From Pseudomonadota bacterium (GTDB lineage Bacteria > Pseudomonadota > Alphaproteobacteria > Reyranellales > Reyranellaceae), in assembly GCA_023386865.1 (NCBI GenBank), contig JAEWIV010000143.1, positions 1 to 17,071 on the forward strand: a DNA stretch of 17,071 bases, read 5' to 3'. Positions 6,949-13,185 of the stretch are shown here, in pieces. The notes under the pieces are model-generated. The model saw only the letters and a list, made by a program, of their open reading frames with translations, was not told the DNA's origin and did not search any database. Position 1 is the stretch's first letter. Every line of letters starts with the position of its first letter. Made by a program: the position numbers and the translations under genes.

Positions 6949-7525
6949 GGCGGGCGATCTCATCCTCCAGTTCCCGGATGCGTTGCCCCAGCCGGTCGAC
7001 CGCCGGGGCGATCTCGGCCTCGCTGTAGCGCGCGATGATGTGCTGCTGGCAATTCACGTCCCACGCTTCGAGCGCGAACACGATCGCGCGCTCGGGCCTC
7101 GCCGCATAGCGCGGGTCGACCAGGCGCTCCATCAGCTCCACATCGCCTTCGACCACGCGCGCGTGTCCCCACAGCTTGACGCGCTGCCGGGTGGCGAAAT
7201 GCAGGATGAAGATGTGGGCGCGGTCGTTCTCCTTGAGATGGCCGAGCGTTATGTATTGCCGATTGCCGGCGAAGTCGGCGAAGGCCAGCGTGTTGCTGCC
7301 GATGGTCTTCACGAAGCCCGGCGGCCCGCCGCGATGCTGGATGTAGGGTCGACCGTCGGCGCTCGCCGTCGCGAAGAACAAGGTGTCGACGGCGCCGAGG
7401 AACTGGCGCAGATCGTCGGTGATCTCGGTCTTCCAATCGCGGTCCTCGAACATGGTCCGCGACCCGAGACGCATCTGCTCCGCCTTGACCGCGGGCGAGA
7501 ACATCACGTCTTCGGGGTTTGCCAT
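6923..7525 (-). CDS. Pyridoxamine 5'-phosphate oxidase-fold flavin protein with C-terminal coiled coil
   Basis: The 200-aa product belongs to the PNPOx-like split-barrel proteins that bind FMN or a related flavin. LFFATASADGRPYIQHRGGP (49-68) is the typical first strand pair, followed by FVKTIGSNTLAFADFAGNRQ and LKENDRAHIFIL. The first 30 residues (VKAEQMRLGSRTMFEDR) precede the barrel. The last 30 (VDRLGQRIRELEDEIARLKAA) form a heptad-like helix that may be a short coiled coil for oligomerisation. The enzyme reaction is unknown, and authentic PdxH is not claimed. ATG 7525 is 2 nt after the stop of the upstream ATPase gene, with GGAG 5 nt upstream inside that gene's end, so the pair is translationally linked. 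The 3' end overlaps the thioesterase gene by 26 bp tail to tail. Confidence 0.85.
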   Translation of the reverse strand: MANPEDVMFSPAVKAEQMRLGSRTMFEDRDWKTEITDDLRQFLGAVDTLFFATASADGRPYIQHRGGPPGFVKTIGSNTLAFADFAGNRQYITLGHLKENDRAHIFILHFATRQRVKLWGHARVVEGDVELMERLVDPRYAARPERAIVFALEAWDVNCQQHIIARYSEAEIAPAVDRLGQRIRELEDEIARLKAAGGRS

Positions 7526-7527
7526 CG

Positions 7528-8391
7528 CTACTCCAGTTTCTTGCCGAGCTGGCCCGCCACTTCCTGGATGAACTGCCAGGCGACGCGGCCCGAGCGGGCA
7601 CCCCGCGTCACCGACCATTCGATCGCCTGCTTGCGCAGCTCCTCGACCGGCACGCCGAGCCGGTAATGGCTGGCGTAGCCCTCGATCATGGCGAAGAAAG
7701 TGTCCTGGTCGGCATTGTGGAAGCCCAGCCACAGGCCGAAGCGGTCGGAGAGCGAGACCTTCTCCTCGACCGCCTCCGACGGGGTGATCGCCGTCGAGCG
7801 CTCGTTCTCGATCATGTCGCGCGGCATCAGGTGGCGCCGGTTCGAGGTGGCGTAGAACACCACGTTGTCGGGCCGGCCCTCGATGCCGCCTTCCAGCACC
7901 GCCTTCAGTGATTTGTAGGCGGCGTCCTGGCCGTCGAACGAGAGATCGTCGCAGAACACCACGAAGTGGCGCGGCGAGGTGCGGATCATCGACAGCAGCG
8001 CCGGCAGCGAAGGGATGTCCTCGCGATGGATCTCGACCAGGGCCAGCGGTCCGGGCGGGCCGCCGAGCTCGCGGTTCACGTGGGCGTGCACGGCCTTCAC
8101 GATCGAGCTCTTGCCGGCGCCGCGCGAGCCCCACAGCAGGGCGTTGTTGGCCGGCAGCCCCTTGGCGAAACGCCGCGTGTTCTCGAGCAGGATCTCCTTC
8201 TGCCGGTCGACGCCCATCAGCAGGTCGAGGTCGACCCGGTTGACCTTGGGCACGGCTTCCAGACGATGGCCGGCGGCATGCCAGACATAGGCCTCGGCGG
8301 CGGCAATGTCGGCGGTGGCGGGAGCAGGCGGGGCGAGCCGGTCGAGCGCTTCGGCAATGCGTGAAAGCGTGGCTTTAAGGTCTTGATCCAT
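7528..8391 (-). CDS. DUF815-family P-loop ATPase
   Basis: The 287-aa product is a complete AAA-type ATPase of the DUF815 family. Features are Walker A GSRGAGKSS at 88-96, Walker B VVFCDD at 144-149, a sensor-like YATSN at 180-184, and a DRFGL segment at 216-220 with a conserved arginine. A charged N-terminal part of about 60 residues precedes the core. The family's cellular role is not established; most members are single cytoplasmic ATPases of about 290 aa, as here. ATG 8391 is preferred over an upstream in-frame ATG at 8445. The predicted promoter for this gene has its -10 at 8418-8423, which would leave the farther start outside the transcript. In many alphaproteobacteria this gene lies beside yajC, as it does here (from memory). 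Confidence 0.88.
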   Translation of the reverse strand: MDQDLKATLSRIAEALDRLAPPAPATADIAAAEAYVWHAAGHRLEAVPKVNRVDLDLLMGVDRQKEILLENTRRFAKGLPANNALLWGSRGAGKSSIVKAVHAHVNRELGGPPGPLALVEIHREDIPSLPALLSMIRTSPRHFVVFCDDLSFDGQDAAYKSLKAVLEGGIEGRPDNVVFYATSNRRHLMPRDMIENERSTAITPSEAVEEKVSLSDRFGLWLGFHNADQDTFFAMIEGYASHYRLGVPVEELRKQAIEWSVTRGARSGRVAWQFIQEVAGQLGKKLE

Positions 8392-8417
8392 CGTTGCCGG
8401 CGGCGTGAAAGGGGGCG

Positions 8418-8445
8418 ACCATACGCTCCCGCAGTTGCGTTGCAA
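8418..8445 (-). promoter_or_regulatory. Predicted sigma70-type promoter for the DUF815 ATPase operon
   Basis: Reading leftward, TTGCAA (8440-8445) is followed by a 16-nt spacer and TATGGT (8418-8423). Transcription would start near 8411, giving a leader of about 20 nt before ATG 8391. The same TTGCAA serves the opposite promoter. Prediction from sequence only. Confidence 0.5.
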
Positions 8446-8467
8446 AGCGGGGCGGGACCGCTATAGT
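8440..8467 (+). promoter_or_regulatory. Predicted sigma70-type promoter for yajC-secDF
   Basis: TTGCAA (8440-8445), a 16-nt spacer and TATAGT (8462-8467) form a good match to the housekeeping consensus. The start would be near 8474, about 50 nt before yajC. Because TTGCAA is its own reverse complement, it also acts as the -35 of the leftward promoter. Confidence 0.6.
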
Positions 8468-8523
8468 CCGCGCGCTTTTCGGCAGGGCAAGCGCCGCCGG
8501 AAGAATGAAGATCGGAGCGCAAG

Positions 8524-8961
8524 ATGTTGATATCTGAAGCATGGGCCCAGGCGGGCGGTGGCGCGGGAAGCGGCGATTTCCTCGTCCAGCTCTTCCCGCT
8601 GGTCCTGATCTTCGTCGTCTTCTATTTCCTGCTGATCCGTCCCCAGCAGGCCAAGGTCAAGGCGCAGCGCGAGATGCTGTCCGGCGTGAAGCGCGGCGAT
8701 CGCGTCGTCACCGGCGGCGGCATCATCGGCCTCGTCACCAAGGTGATCTCCGACAACGAGATCCAGGTCGAACTCGCAGAAGGCGTGCGGGTGCGCATCA
8801 TCAAGCAGACCATCACCGACATCGTCGCCCGCGGCGAATCGGTGCGCGGGCCCAAGGAGGCCGAGGACGACGAGAAGCCGATGCTGCCGCCGCCCGCGCC
8901 GGCAGCGGAGCGCAAGAGCCTGCTCGGCAGCCTGTTCGGGGGCGGCAAGAAGTCGCCGTAA
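8524..8961 (+). CDS. yajC: Preprotein translocase auxiliary subunit YajC
   Basis: The 145-aa protein has one N-terminal membrane helix (about 19-38, FLVQLFPLVLIFVVFYFLL) followed by the diagnostic RPQQAK. The compact YajC domain comes next, with LSGVKRGDRVVTGGGIIGLV and GVRVRIIKQTITDIV. YajC associates with SecD and SecF at the inner membrane and assists protein translocation. The C-terminal tail of about 35 residues (acidic, then proline-rich PPPAPAAE, then GSLFGGGKKSP) is longer than in E. coli YajC (110 aa) and should be cytoplasmic and flexible. GGAG lies about 6 nt before the ATG. secD begins 20 nt after the stop, so this is the first gene of the yajC-secD-secF operon, driven by the promoter at 8440-8467. 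Confidence 0.97.
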   Translation: MLISEAWAQAGGGAGSGDFLVQLFPLVLIFVVFYFLLIRPQQAKVKAQREMLSGVKRGDRVVTGGGIIGLVTKVISDNEIQVELAEGVRVRIIKQTITDIVARGESVRGPKEAEDDEKPMLPPPAPAAERKSLLGSLFGGGKKSP

Positions 8962-8981
8962 TGACCACGTAGAAGGTCGGA

Positions 8982-10646
8982 ATGCTCAATCTTCAGCGCT
9001 GGCAGACGATCGCCGTGATTGCTTTCACGGCGCTCGCCGTGCTGTTCGCCCTGCCGAACGTGCTGCCGGCGGTCGTGCTCGACCATCTGCCCGGCTGGTA
9101 CCAGCAGAGCCGCATCAATCTCGGTCTGGACCTGCGCGGCGGCGCTCACTTCCTGCTCGAAGCCGACCTGCGCTCGGTGCTGAACGAGCGCCTGACCAAC
9201 CTCGGCGATTCGGTGCGCGGCGAGCTGCGCAAGCAGCAGGTGGCGTTCAAGGACATCACCACGGAGCAGGGGCGCGCCGTGGTCGTCGTGCTGCGCGACG
9301 AGAGCCAGCGCGCCAAGGCGATCGAGGCGATCCGCAACATCGACCCGGCGCTGGCCGTGTCAGGCAGCGGCGACACCCTCCGGCTGGCCTATTCCGACCA
9401 GGACCTGTTCCGCCGCAAGAAGGAAGTGATCGACCAGTCGATCGAGATCCTGCGCCGCCGCGTCGACGAGACCGGCACCATCGAGCCCACCATCGTGCGC
9501 CAGGGCGACGACCGCATCCTGCTGCAGGTGCCGGGCATCAAGGACACCACCGACCTCAAGCGCAAGATCAACCAGACCGCCAAGCTTACCTTCCATCTGG
9601 TCAACGAGGACGTGGCGGCGGCGGGACCGAGCGCCGCCGTGCCGCCGACCACCATGATGGTGCCGACGCGCGAGGGCATGCAGGAGCTCCGCCGCAGCAA
9701 TGCCAGGGCGTGGGAGGAGATCCAGGCCGCCAACCCGCGCATGAGCCCCGAGCAGATCTGCCGGCGCTACCAGCCGCAATGCCTGCCGGTGCTCAAGCGC
9801 GTGATCGTGGGCGGCGAGGACCTCGACGACGCCAAGTCGACCTTCGAGCAGCAGCAGGGCGGCCGGCCGATCATCAGCTTCACCTTCAACGCCGCCGGCG
9901 GCCGCGCCTTCTGCAATGCCACGCGGGCCAACATCGGCAAGAGGCTGGCGATCCAGCTCGACAACGAGATCATCAGCGCGCCGGTCGTTCAGAGCGCGAT
10001 CTGCGGCGGCAGCGGCATCATCACCGGCACCTTCACCACCCAGCAGACCCAGGAGCAGGCGCTGCTGCTGCGCTCGGGTGCGCTGCCGGCGACGCTCACC
10101 ATCATCGAGGAACGCACGGTGGGCGCCGACCTCGGCGCCGACGCCATCCGCGACGGCACGGTCGCCGCCCTGGTCGGCACCGCGCTGGTCATCCTGCTGA
10201 TGCTGGTCGTCTACGGGCCGGTGTTCGGCGGCTTCGCCAGCCTCGCCATGCTGGTCAACATGCTGCTGGTGTTCGCCGGCATGTCGGTCCTCGGCGCGTC
10301 GCTGACCCTGCCCGGCATCGCTGGCCTGGTGCTGACCGTCGGCATGTCGGTCGATTCCAACGTGCTGATCTACGAGCGCGTGCGCGAGGAGAGCGCCAAC
10401 GGCCGCTCGCCGTTCAGCGCGCTCGCCACCGGCTACGAGCGCGCGCTGACGGCGGTGATCGATTCCAACCTGACGGCGCTGATCGCCGGCGTCCTGCTGT
10501 TCGGCTTCGGCTCGGGCCCGATCAGGGGCTTCGCCACGTCGCTGACGCTCGGCCTGCTCACCCATCTGTTCACGGCCACCATCTTCACCCGCATGCTGCT
10601 CGCCGCCTGGGTGCGCTGGCGGCGGCCGACCGCTCTGCCGATCTGA
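8982..10646 (+). CDS. secD: Protein translocase subunit SecD
   Basis: The 554-aa protein is an RND-like component that uses the proton gradient to pull exported proteins through SecYEG. It has TM1 near 8-30, the GLDLRGG signature at 48-54, a large periplasmic region, and five membrane helices from about 395 to the end. The GMSVDSNVLIYERVREE motif carries D458, equivalent to the essential proton-relay aspartate. Its periplasmic part contains four cysteines: C260 and C267 in an extra loop after residue 225, C311, and C341 where relatives have SAPVIxxxIxGG. The loop around 225-275 (PTREGMQELRRSN to PQCLPVL) is longer than I expect for SecD. The start ATG has a weak AAGG site, and secF follows after 9 nt. 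Confidence 0.97.
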   Translation: MLNLQRWQTIAVIAFTALAVLFALPNVLPAVVLDHLPGWYQQSRINLGLDLRGGAHFLLEADLRSVLNERLTNLGDSVRGELRKQQVAFKDITTEQGRAVVVVLRDESQRAKAIEAIRNIDPALAVSGSGDTLRLAYSDQDLFRRKKEVIDQSIEILRRRVDETGTIEPTIVRQGDDRILLQVPGIKDTTDLKRKINQTAKLTFHLVNEDVAAAGPSAAVPPTTMMVPTREGMQELRRSNARAWEEIQAANPRMSPEQICRRYQPQCLPVLKRVIVGGEDLDDAKSTFEQQQGGRPIISFTFNAAGGRAFCNATRANIGKRLAIQLDNEIISAPVVQSAICGGSGIITGTFTTQQTQEQALLLRSGALPATLTIIEERTVGADLGADAIRDGTVAALVGTALVILLMLVVYGPVFGGFASLAMLVNMLLVFAGMSVLGASLTLPGIAGLVLTVGMSVDSNVLIYERVREESANGRSPFSALATGYERALTAVIDSNLTALIAGVLLFGFGSGPIRGFATSLTLGLLTHLFTATIFTRMLLAAWVRWRRPTALPI

Positions 10647-10655
10647 GGCGTCATC

Positions 10656-11834
10656 ATGTTGTGGAGACCGCACCACCTCATCCGCGCCCGGACCAACTTC
10701 GACTTCCTGGGCAAGCGCAAGATCGCGATGATCCTCTCGACGGTGATCAACGTCGCATCGCTGGTCGGTGTCTTCGTCTTCGGCCTCAATTTCGGCATCG
10801 ACTTCGAGGGCGGCATCGCCATCCAGGTGCGCGCCAAGCAGGGCACCGTCCAGCTCGACGCGCTGCGCTCGACCCTGGGTCATCTCGGCGTCGGCGAGGT
10901 GTCGCTGCAGGAATTCGGCGATGCCAGCACCGCCCTGATCCGCGTCCAGCGGCAGGAAGGCAACAACCAGTGCGTCGTCAACGCCGAACGCGTGATGAAG
11001 CGCCGGGCGGGAGACGGCTGGGGCGTGAAGCCCGGTCCCGCCAACACCGGCGACGTGGAGTTCACCGCCCCCAGCGGCATGGATGCCGTGGCCTGGCGCG
11101 ACGCGGTGAGCAGGGTCGGTCTCACCGTCCAGGAACGCCAGCTGCCGCGCGGCACGGTCAACACCGCCAGGATCGACATGACGCCCGAGCAGCGTGCCGA
11201 ATGGTGCCAGCAGGTGGCGATCAAGCTGGTCGAGGACACGATCGGCAGCAACTACGAGCTGCGCGGTACCGAATCGGTCGGCCCCAAGATCGGCGAGGAG
11301 CTGATGCGCAACGGCGTCCTCGCCGTGGCGGCGACGCTTGCCGCCATCGCCATCTACGTCTGGTTCCGCTTCGAATGGCAGTTCGGCGTCGGCGCGCTGG
11401 TGGCGCTGCTGCACGACGTGCTGTGCACGGTCGGCCTGTTCGTGCTGCTGCGGCTCGACTTCAGCCTGACGGCGCTCGCCGCCCTGCTCACCATCGCCGG
11501 CTACTCGATCAACGACACGGTCGTGATCTTCGATCGCGTGCGCGAGAACATGCGCCGCTACAAGAAGATGGGCCTGATCGAGCTCTTGAACTTCTCGATC
11601 AACGAGACGCTGGCGCGCACCCTCATGACCTCCGGCACGGTGTTCGTTGCCGTCCTGGCGCTGGTGCTGTTCGGCGGACCGGTGCTCTACAGCTTCTCGA
11701 TCGCCATGCTGTGGGGTGTCATCGTCGGCACCTACTCGTCGATCTGGGTAGCCTCGGCCTGCCTCGTCTACCTGAACCTCAGGCCCGAGCAGCTTCGTAT
11801 CGACGAGGAGAAGGCTGAGAAGGCCAAGGCGTGA
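10656..11834 (+). CDS. secF: Protein translocase subunit SecF with enlarged periplasmic domain
   Basis: SecF pairs with SecD in the translocation motor. The 392-aa product has an N-terminal helix (about 24-44), the GLNFGIDFEGG signature at 43-53, and five C-terminal helices. The conserved GYSINDTVVIFDRVRE at 282-297 includes D287, the proton-relay aspartate. The E. coli protein has about 323 aa. The excess here lies in the periplasmic domain, between about 100 and 185, with an inserted segment (QCVVNAERVMKRRAGDGWG to DMTPEQRAEWCQQ) containing C106 and C184. These two, and the SecD cysteines, all face the periplasm and could form disulfides. GAGG overlapping the secD stop lies 7 nt before the ATG. 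The stop overlaps the next gene as GTGA. The C-terminus is lysine- and glutamate-rich (EEKAEKAKA). Confidence 0.96.
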   Translation: MLWRPHHLIRARTNFDFLGKRKIAMILSTVINVASLVGVFVFGLNFGIDFEGGIAIQVRAKQGTVQLDALRSTLGHLGVGEVSLQEFGDASTALIRVQRQEGNNQCVVNAERVMKRRAGDGWGVKPGPANTGDVEFTAPSGMDAVAWRDAVSRVGLTVQERQLPRGTVNTARIDMTPEQRAEWCQQVAIKLVEDTIGSNYELRGTESVGPKIGEELMRNGVLAVAATLAAIAIYVWFRFEWQFGVGALVALLHDVLCTVGLFVLLRLDFSLTALAALLTIAGYSINDTVVIFDRVRENMRRYKKMGLIELLNFSINETLARTLMTSGTVFVAVLALVLFGGPVLYSFSIAMLWGVIVGTYSSIWVASACLVYLNLRPEQLRIDEEKAEKAKA

Positions 11835-12232
11835 AGCCGCCGCAGGGTCCGATCGACAAGACCCTACCGACGCCGGACCCGGCGCAGGTCCAGCTCATCC
11901 GCCGCTACGGGCCGGGCCATTTCCTGATCGGCGAGCGCGAATGGCATTCGTCGGTGCTGGTGACTCCGACACGGACGACGGTGTGGAGCGTCAGACGCGC
12001 CGAGGACCTGGCCCTCGACAACCTTGCGGCGTTGAACGAGGCGCCGGTTCCGACCGAGCTTCTGGTCGTGGGCTGCGGCTCTCGCGCCGTCTTCCTGCCC
12101 CCGGCGCTGCGCGCTTCGCTGAAGTCGGCCGGCCTGTCGCTCGAGGTGGTCGACACCGGCTCGGCGTGCCGCATCTACAACGTGCTGCTGGCCGAGGGCC
12201 GGCGCGTGGCGGCGGCGCTCCTGCCAATCTAG
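11831..12232 (+). CDS. Mth938-like domain protein (DUF498, NDUFAF3 homologue)
   Basis: The 133-aa product shows the Mth938/DUF498 fold signature. YGPGHFLIGEREWHSSVLV near 26-44 is followed by LLVVGCGSRAVFLPP near 77-91. DTGSACRIYNVLLAEGRRVAAALLP closes the protein (108-132). The mitochondrial homologue NDUFAF3 helps assemble respiratory complex I. Bacterial members are commonly encoded just after secF in alphaproteobacteria, though their role there is not proved. The GTG start overlaps the secF stop by 4 nt, so translation is coupled to the Sec operon. It is the last gene of the rightward yajC-secD-secF unit. Strong hairpins follow immediately after its stop. Confidence 0.9.
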   Translation: MKPPQGPIDKTLPTPDPAQVQLIRRYGPGHFLIGEREWHSSVLVTPTRTTVWSVRRAEDLALDNLAALNEAPVPTELLVVGCGSRAVFLPPALRASLKSAGLSLEVVDTGSACRIYNVLLAEGRRVAAALLPI

Positions 12233-12233
12233 A

Positions 12234-12273
12234 GCATGATGGGTCCAGCTGGAATCAGCTGGACCCATCATGC
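12234..12273. repeat. Perfect 18-bp inverted repeat, loop GAAT
   Basis: GCATGATGGGTCCAGCTG and its exact complement flank a GAAT loop, starting 1 nt after the Mth938 stop. No T-run follows on either strand, so it is not a classical intrinsic terminator, although it could protect the 3' end of the operon mRNA. The AGAGCATGAT beginning resembles dispersed palindromic repeats seen in alphaproteobacterial genomes, so copies elsewhere in the genome are likely. Confidence 0.85.
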
Positions 12274-12302
12274 CTCCTGCATCACGCATCCCCGGTGCGC
12301 GC

Positions 12303-12348
12303 GAATGAGATGAGATGGAACCGCGGGCGGTTCCATCTCATCTCATTC
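12303..12348. repeat. Perfect 22-bp inverted repeat, 2-nt centre
   Basis: Positions 12303-12324 and 12327-12348 are exact reverse complements around GG. The arm contains a repeated GAGAT unit (GAATGAGATGAGATGG). It lies between two convergent transcription units and its sequence is unrelated to the hairpin at 12234. It could form a cruciform in DNA or a very stable RNA hairpin from either side. No T-run follows. It is probably another dispersed palindrome. Confidence 0.85.
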
Positions 12349-12385
12349 CGCTTTCGCGGCGAGGCCGCCGAGGTCCGCTCTGCCA

Positions 12386-12418
12386 AGGAAGAAGCCCCGC
12401 CGCGGGCGGCGGGGCTTC
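12386..12418 (-). terminator. Intrinsic terminator of the tandem small membrane protein genes
   Basis: Read leftward, a 13-bp GC-rich perfect stem (arms 12406-12418 and 12391-12403) is followed by a pyrimidine-rich tail TTCCTT. It begins 23 nt past the stop of the 75-aa gene ending at 12441. Orientation and position fit that unit. On the plus strand no T-run follows. Confidence 0.75.
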
Positions 12419-12440
12419 CTCCAGGCAGGACCGCGCCTGC

Positions 12441-12668
12441 CTACTTGCGGTTCAGGATGTAGAGCACCACGGCGATGGCGACCAGGCCGACCAGGCCCTG
12501 CCCGCCGAGACCCTTGACGAAGGTCATGATGTTCGCGGCGATATCGTTGCCGAGGAAGGGCATCGCATTGCCGAACAGAAGCTGCAGGATAATGCCCAGC
12601 GCCAGCAGGGCGATGCCGAGATCGGTGAGGCGCAGGATCACCGTCTTGCCGCGATCGAACCATTCCAT
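12441..12668 (-). CDS. Small two-helix membrane protein, downstream paralogue
   Basis: The 75-aa product starts MEWFDRGK and is 41/75 identical (about 55%) to the product of the gene just upstream. Two hydrophobic segments are visible: about 17-33 (LGIALLALGIILQLLFG) and 58-72 (GLVGLVAIAVVLYIL). Between them lies the shared PFLG-D motif, and the end is a positive NRK. ATG 12668 is preferred over ATG 12674. AAGGAG is 6 nt upstream of 12668 but touches 12674, and the alignment with the paralogue starts exactly here. I do not recognise the family. The size and paired helices recall holin-like or membrane-stress peptides, but nothing proves such a role. It is co-transcribed after the upstream copy (43-nt gap) and is followed by a terminator. 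Confidence 0.82.
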   Translation of the reverse strand: MEWFDRGKTVILRLTDLGIALLALGIILQLLFGNAMPFLGNDIAANIMTFVKGLGGQGLVGLVAIAVVLYILNRK

Positions 12669-12711
12669 GTCCATCTCCTTGTCGTTTCTTCTTGTGAGGG
12701 GGTACGCACGG

Positions 12712-12939
12712 TTACTTGCGGTTGAACAGGTAGAGAATGATGGCGATCGCCACCAAGCCCACGACGCCGTTGCTGCCCAGCGCCGTCAGGAGCTTGAGCA
12801 GGTTGCCGACGACATCGCCGCCCAGGAAGGGCACGGCCGTGCCGAACAGCATTTGCAGCACGATGGCGAGCGCCACCAGCAAGAGGCCGAGCTCCGTGAT
12901 CTTGAGGATCCAGGCCTTGGCCTTGTCGAACATCTCCAT
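12712..12939 (-). CDS. Small two-helix membrane protein, upstream paralogue
   Basis: The 75-aa product begins MEMFDKAK and shares with its neighbour LQ-LFG-A-PFLG-D in the first half and VGLVAIA--LY--NRK at the end. Predicted helices span about 17-33 and 58-72. The connecting segment (GGDVVGNLLKLLTALGSNG) is amphipathic and less conserved. ATG 12939 was chosen because it aligns with the paralogue start. A GTG one codon upstream is possible and is nearer (8 nt) to the GGAGG at 12951-12955. A strong predicted promoter lies at 13065-13093, giving a leader of about 120 nt with a stable hairpin next to the ribosome site. That suggests regulated expression. Function is unknown. The high identity in core positions and the variable middle point to an old tandem duplication kept by selection. 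Confidence 0.82.
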   Translation of the reverse strand: MEMFDKAKAWILKITELGLLLVALAIVLQMLFGTAVPFLGGDVVGNLLKLLTALGSNGVVGLVAIAIILYLFNRK

Positions 12940-12954
12940 CACTTGTTGTTCCTC

Positions 12955-12982
12955 CGTTCACTCAATCGTCGACGATTGAACG
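12955..12982 (-). promoter_or_regulatory. Leader hairpin beside the ribosome site of the small-protein pair
   Basis: The leader contains an 18-bp perfect palindrome TCAATCGTCGACGATTGA (12962-12979). Outer arms CGTTCA and TGAACG (12977-12982 and 12955-12960) can extend an alternative stem up to the base next to GGAGG (12951-12955). The structure could limit ribosome access, or the palindrome could be a DNA operator. Both are inferences. Confidence 0.45.
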
Positions 12983-13064
12983 CGGAAGCGTGCGCGACTA
13001 CGCGAGGGGGGACGCGTGGGACACGCGGGGCCTGATCGTGGCCAGGGCAAATGCCCACGGATGC

Positions 13065-13093
13065 ATTGTAATATTATTGCCGGAATTTGGCAA
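13065..13093 (-). promoter_or_regulatory. Predicted promoter of the tandem small membrane protein genes
   Basis: Read leftward, TTGCCA (13088-13093), a 17-nt spacer and TACAAT (13065-13070) match the sigma70 consensus at five of six bases in each box. The region is an AT-rich island in GC-rich DNA. A 7-bp inverted repeat (TATTGCC at 13075-13081, GGCAATA at 13089-13095) overlaps the -35 and spacer and may be an operator. Confidence 0.65.
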
Positions 13094-13135
13094 TATGTAG
13101 GGGGCGGCGCAGGGAAGGCCCCCAGATATGCCCTC

Positions 13136-13167
13136 AAAAGAAAACGGGGCCCCGTTGGGCCCCGTTT
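13136..13167 (-). terminator. Intrinsic terminator of the PuuD-like gene
   Basis: Read leftward, an 11-bp perfect stem AAACGGGGCCC/GGGCCCCGTTT with a 4-nt loop is followed by a T-rich tail (TTTTCTTTTG including the stem end). It starts 19 nt past the stop at 13186. This is a textbook rho-independent terminator and separates this gene from the small-protein promoter. Confidence 0.9.
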
Positions 13168-13185
13168 CCATGGATGGCTGTCGAA

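Noticed and set aside
8962..8975. Tiny frame ATG-ACC-ACG-TAG between yajC and secD
   Set aside because: Three codons right after the yajC stop with no ribosome site of its own; probably chance.
9360..11414. Long open frame on the minus strand opposite secD-secF
   Set aside because: The translation is rich in Q, H, R, D and A with no domain. secD and secF on the other strand are unmistakable.
12234..12273. Intrinsic terminator after the Sec operon
   Set aside because: The stem is perfect but no T-run follows on the plus strand, so I list it as an inverted repeat.
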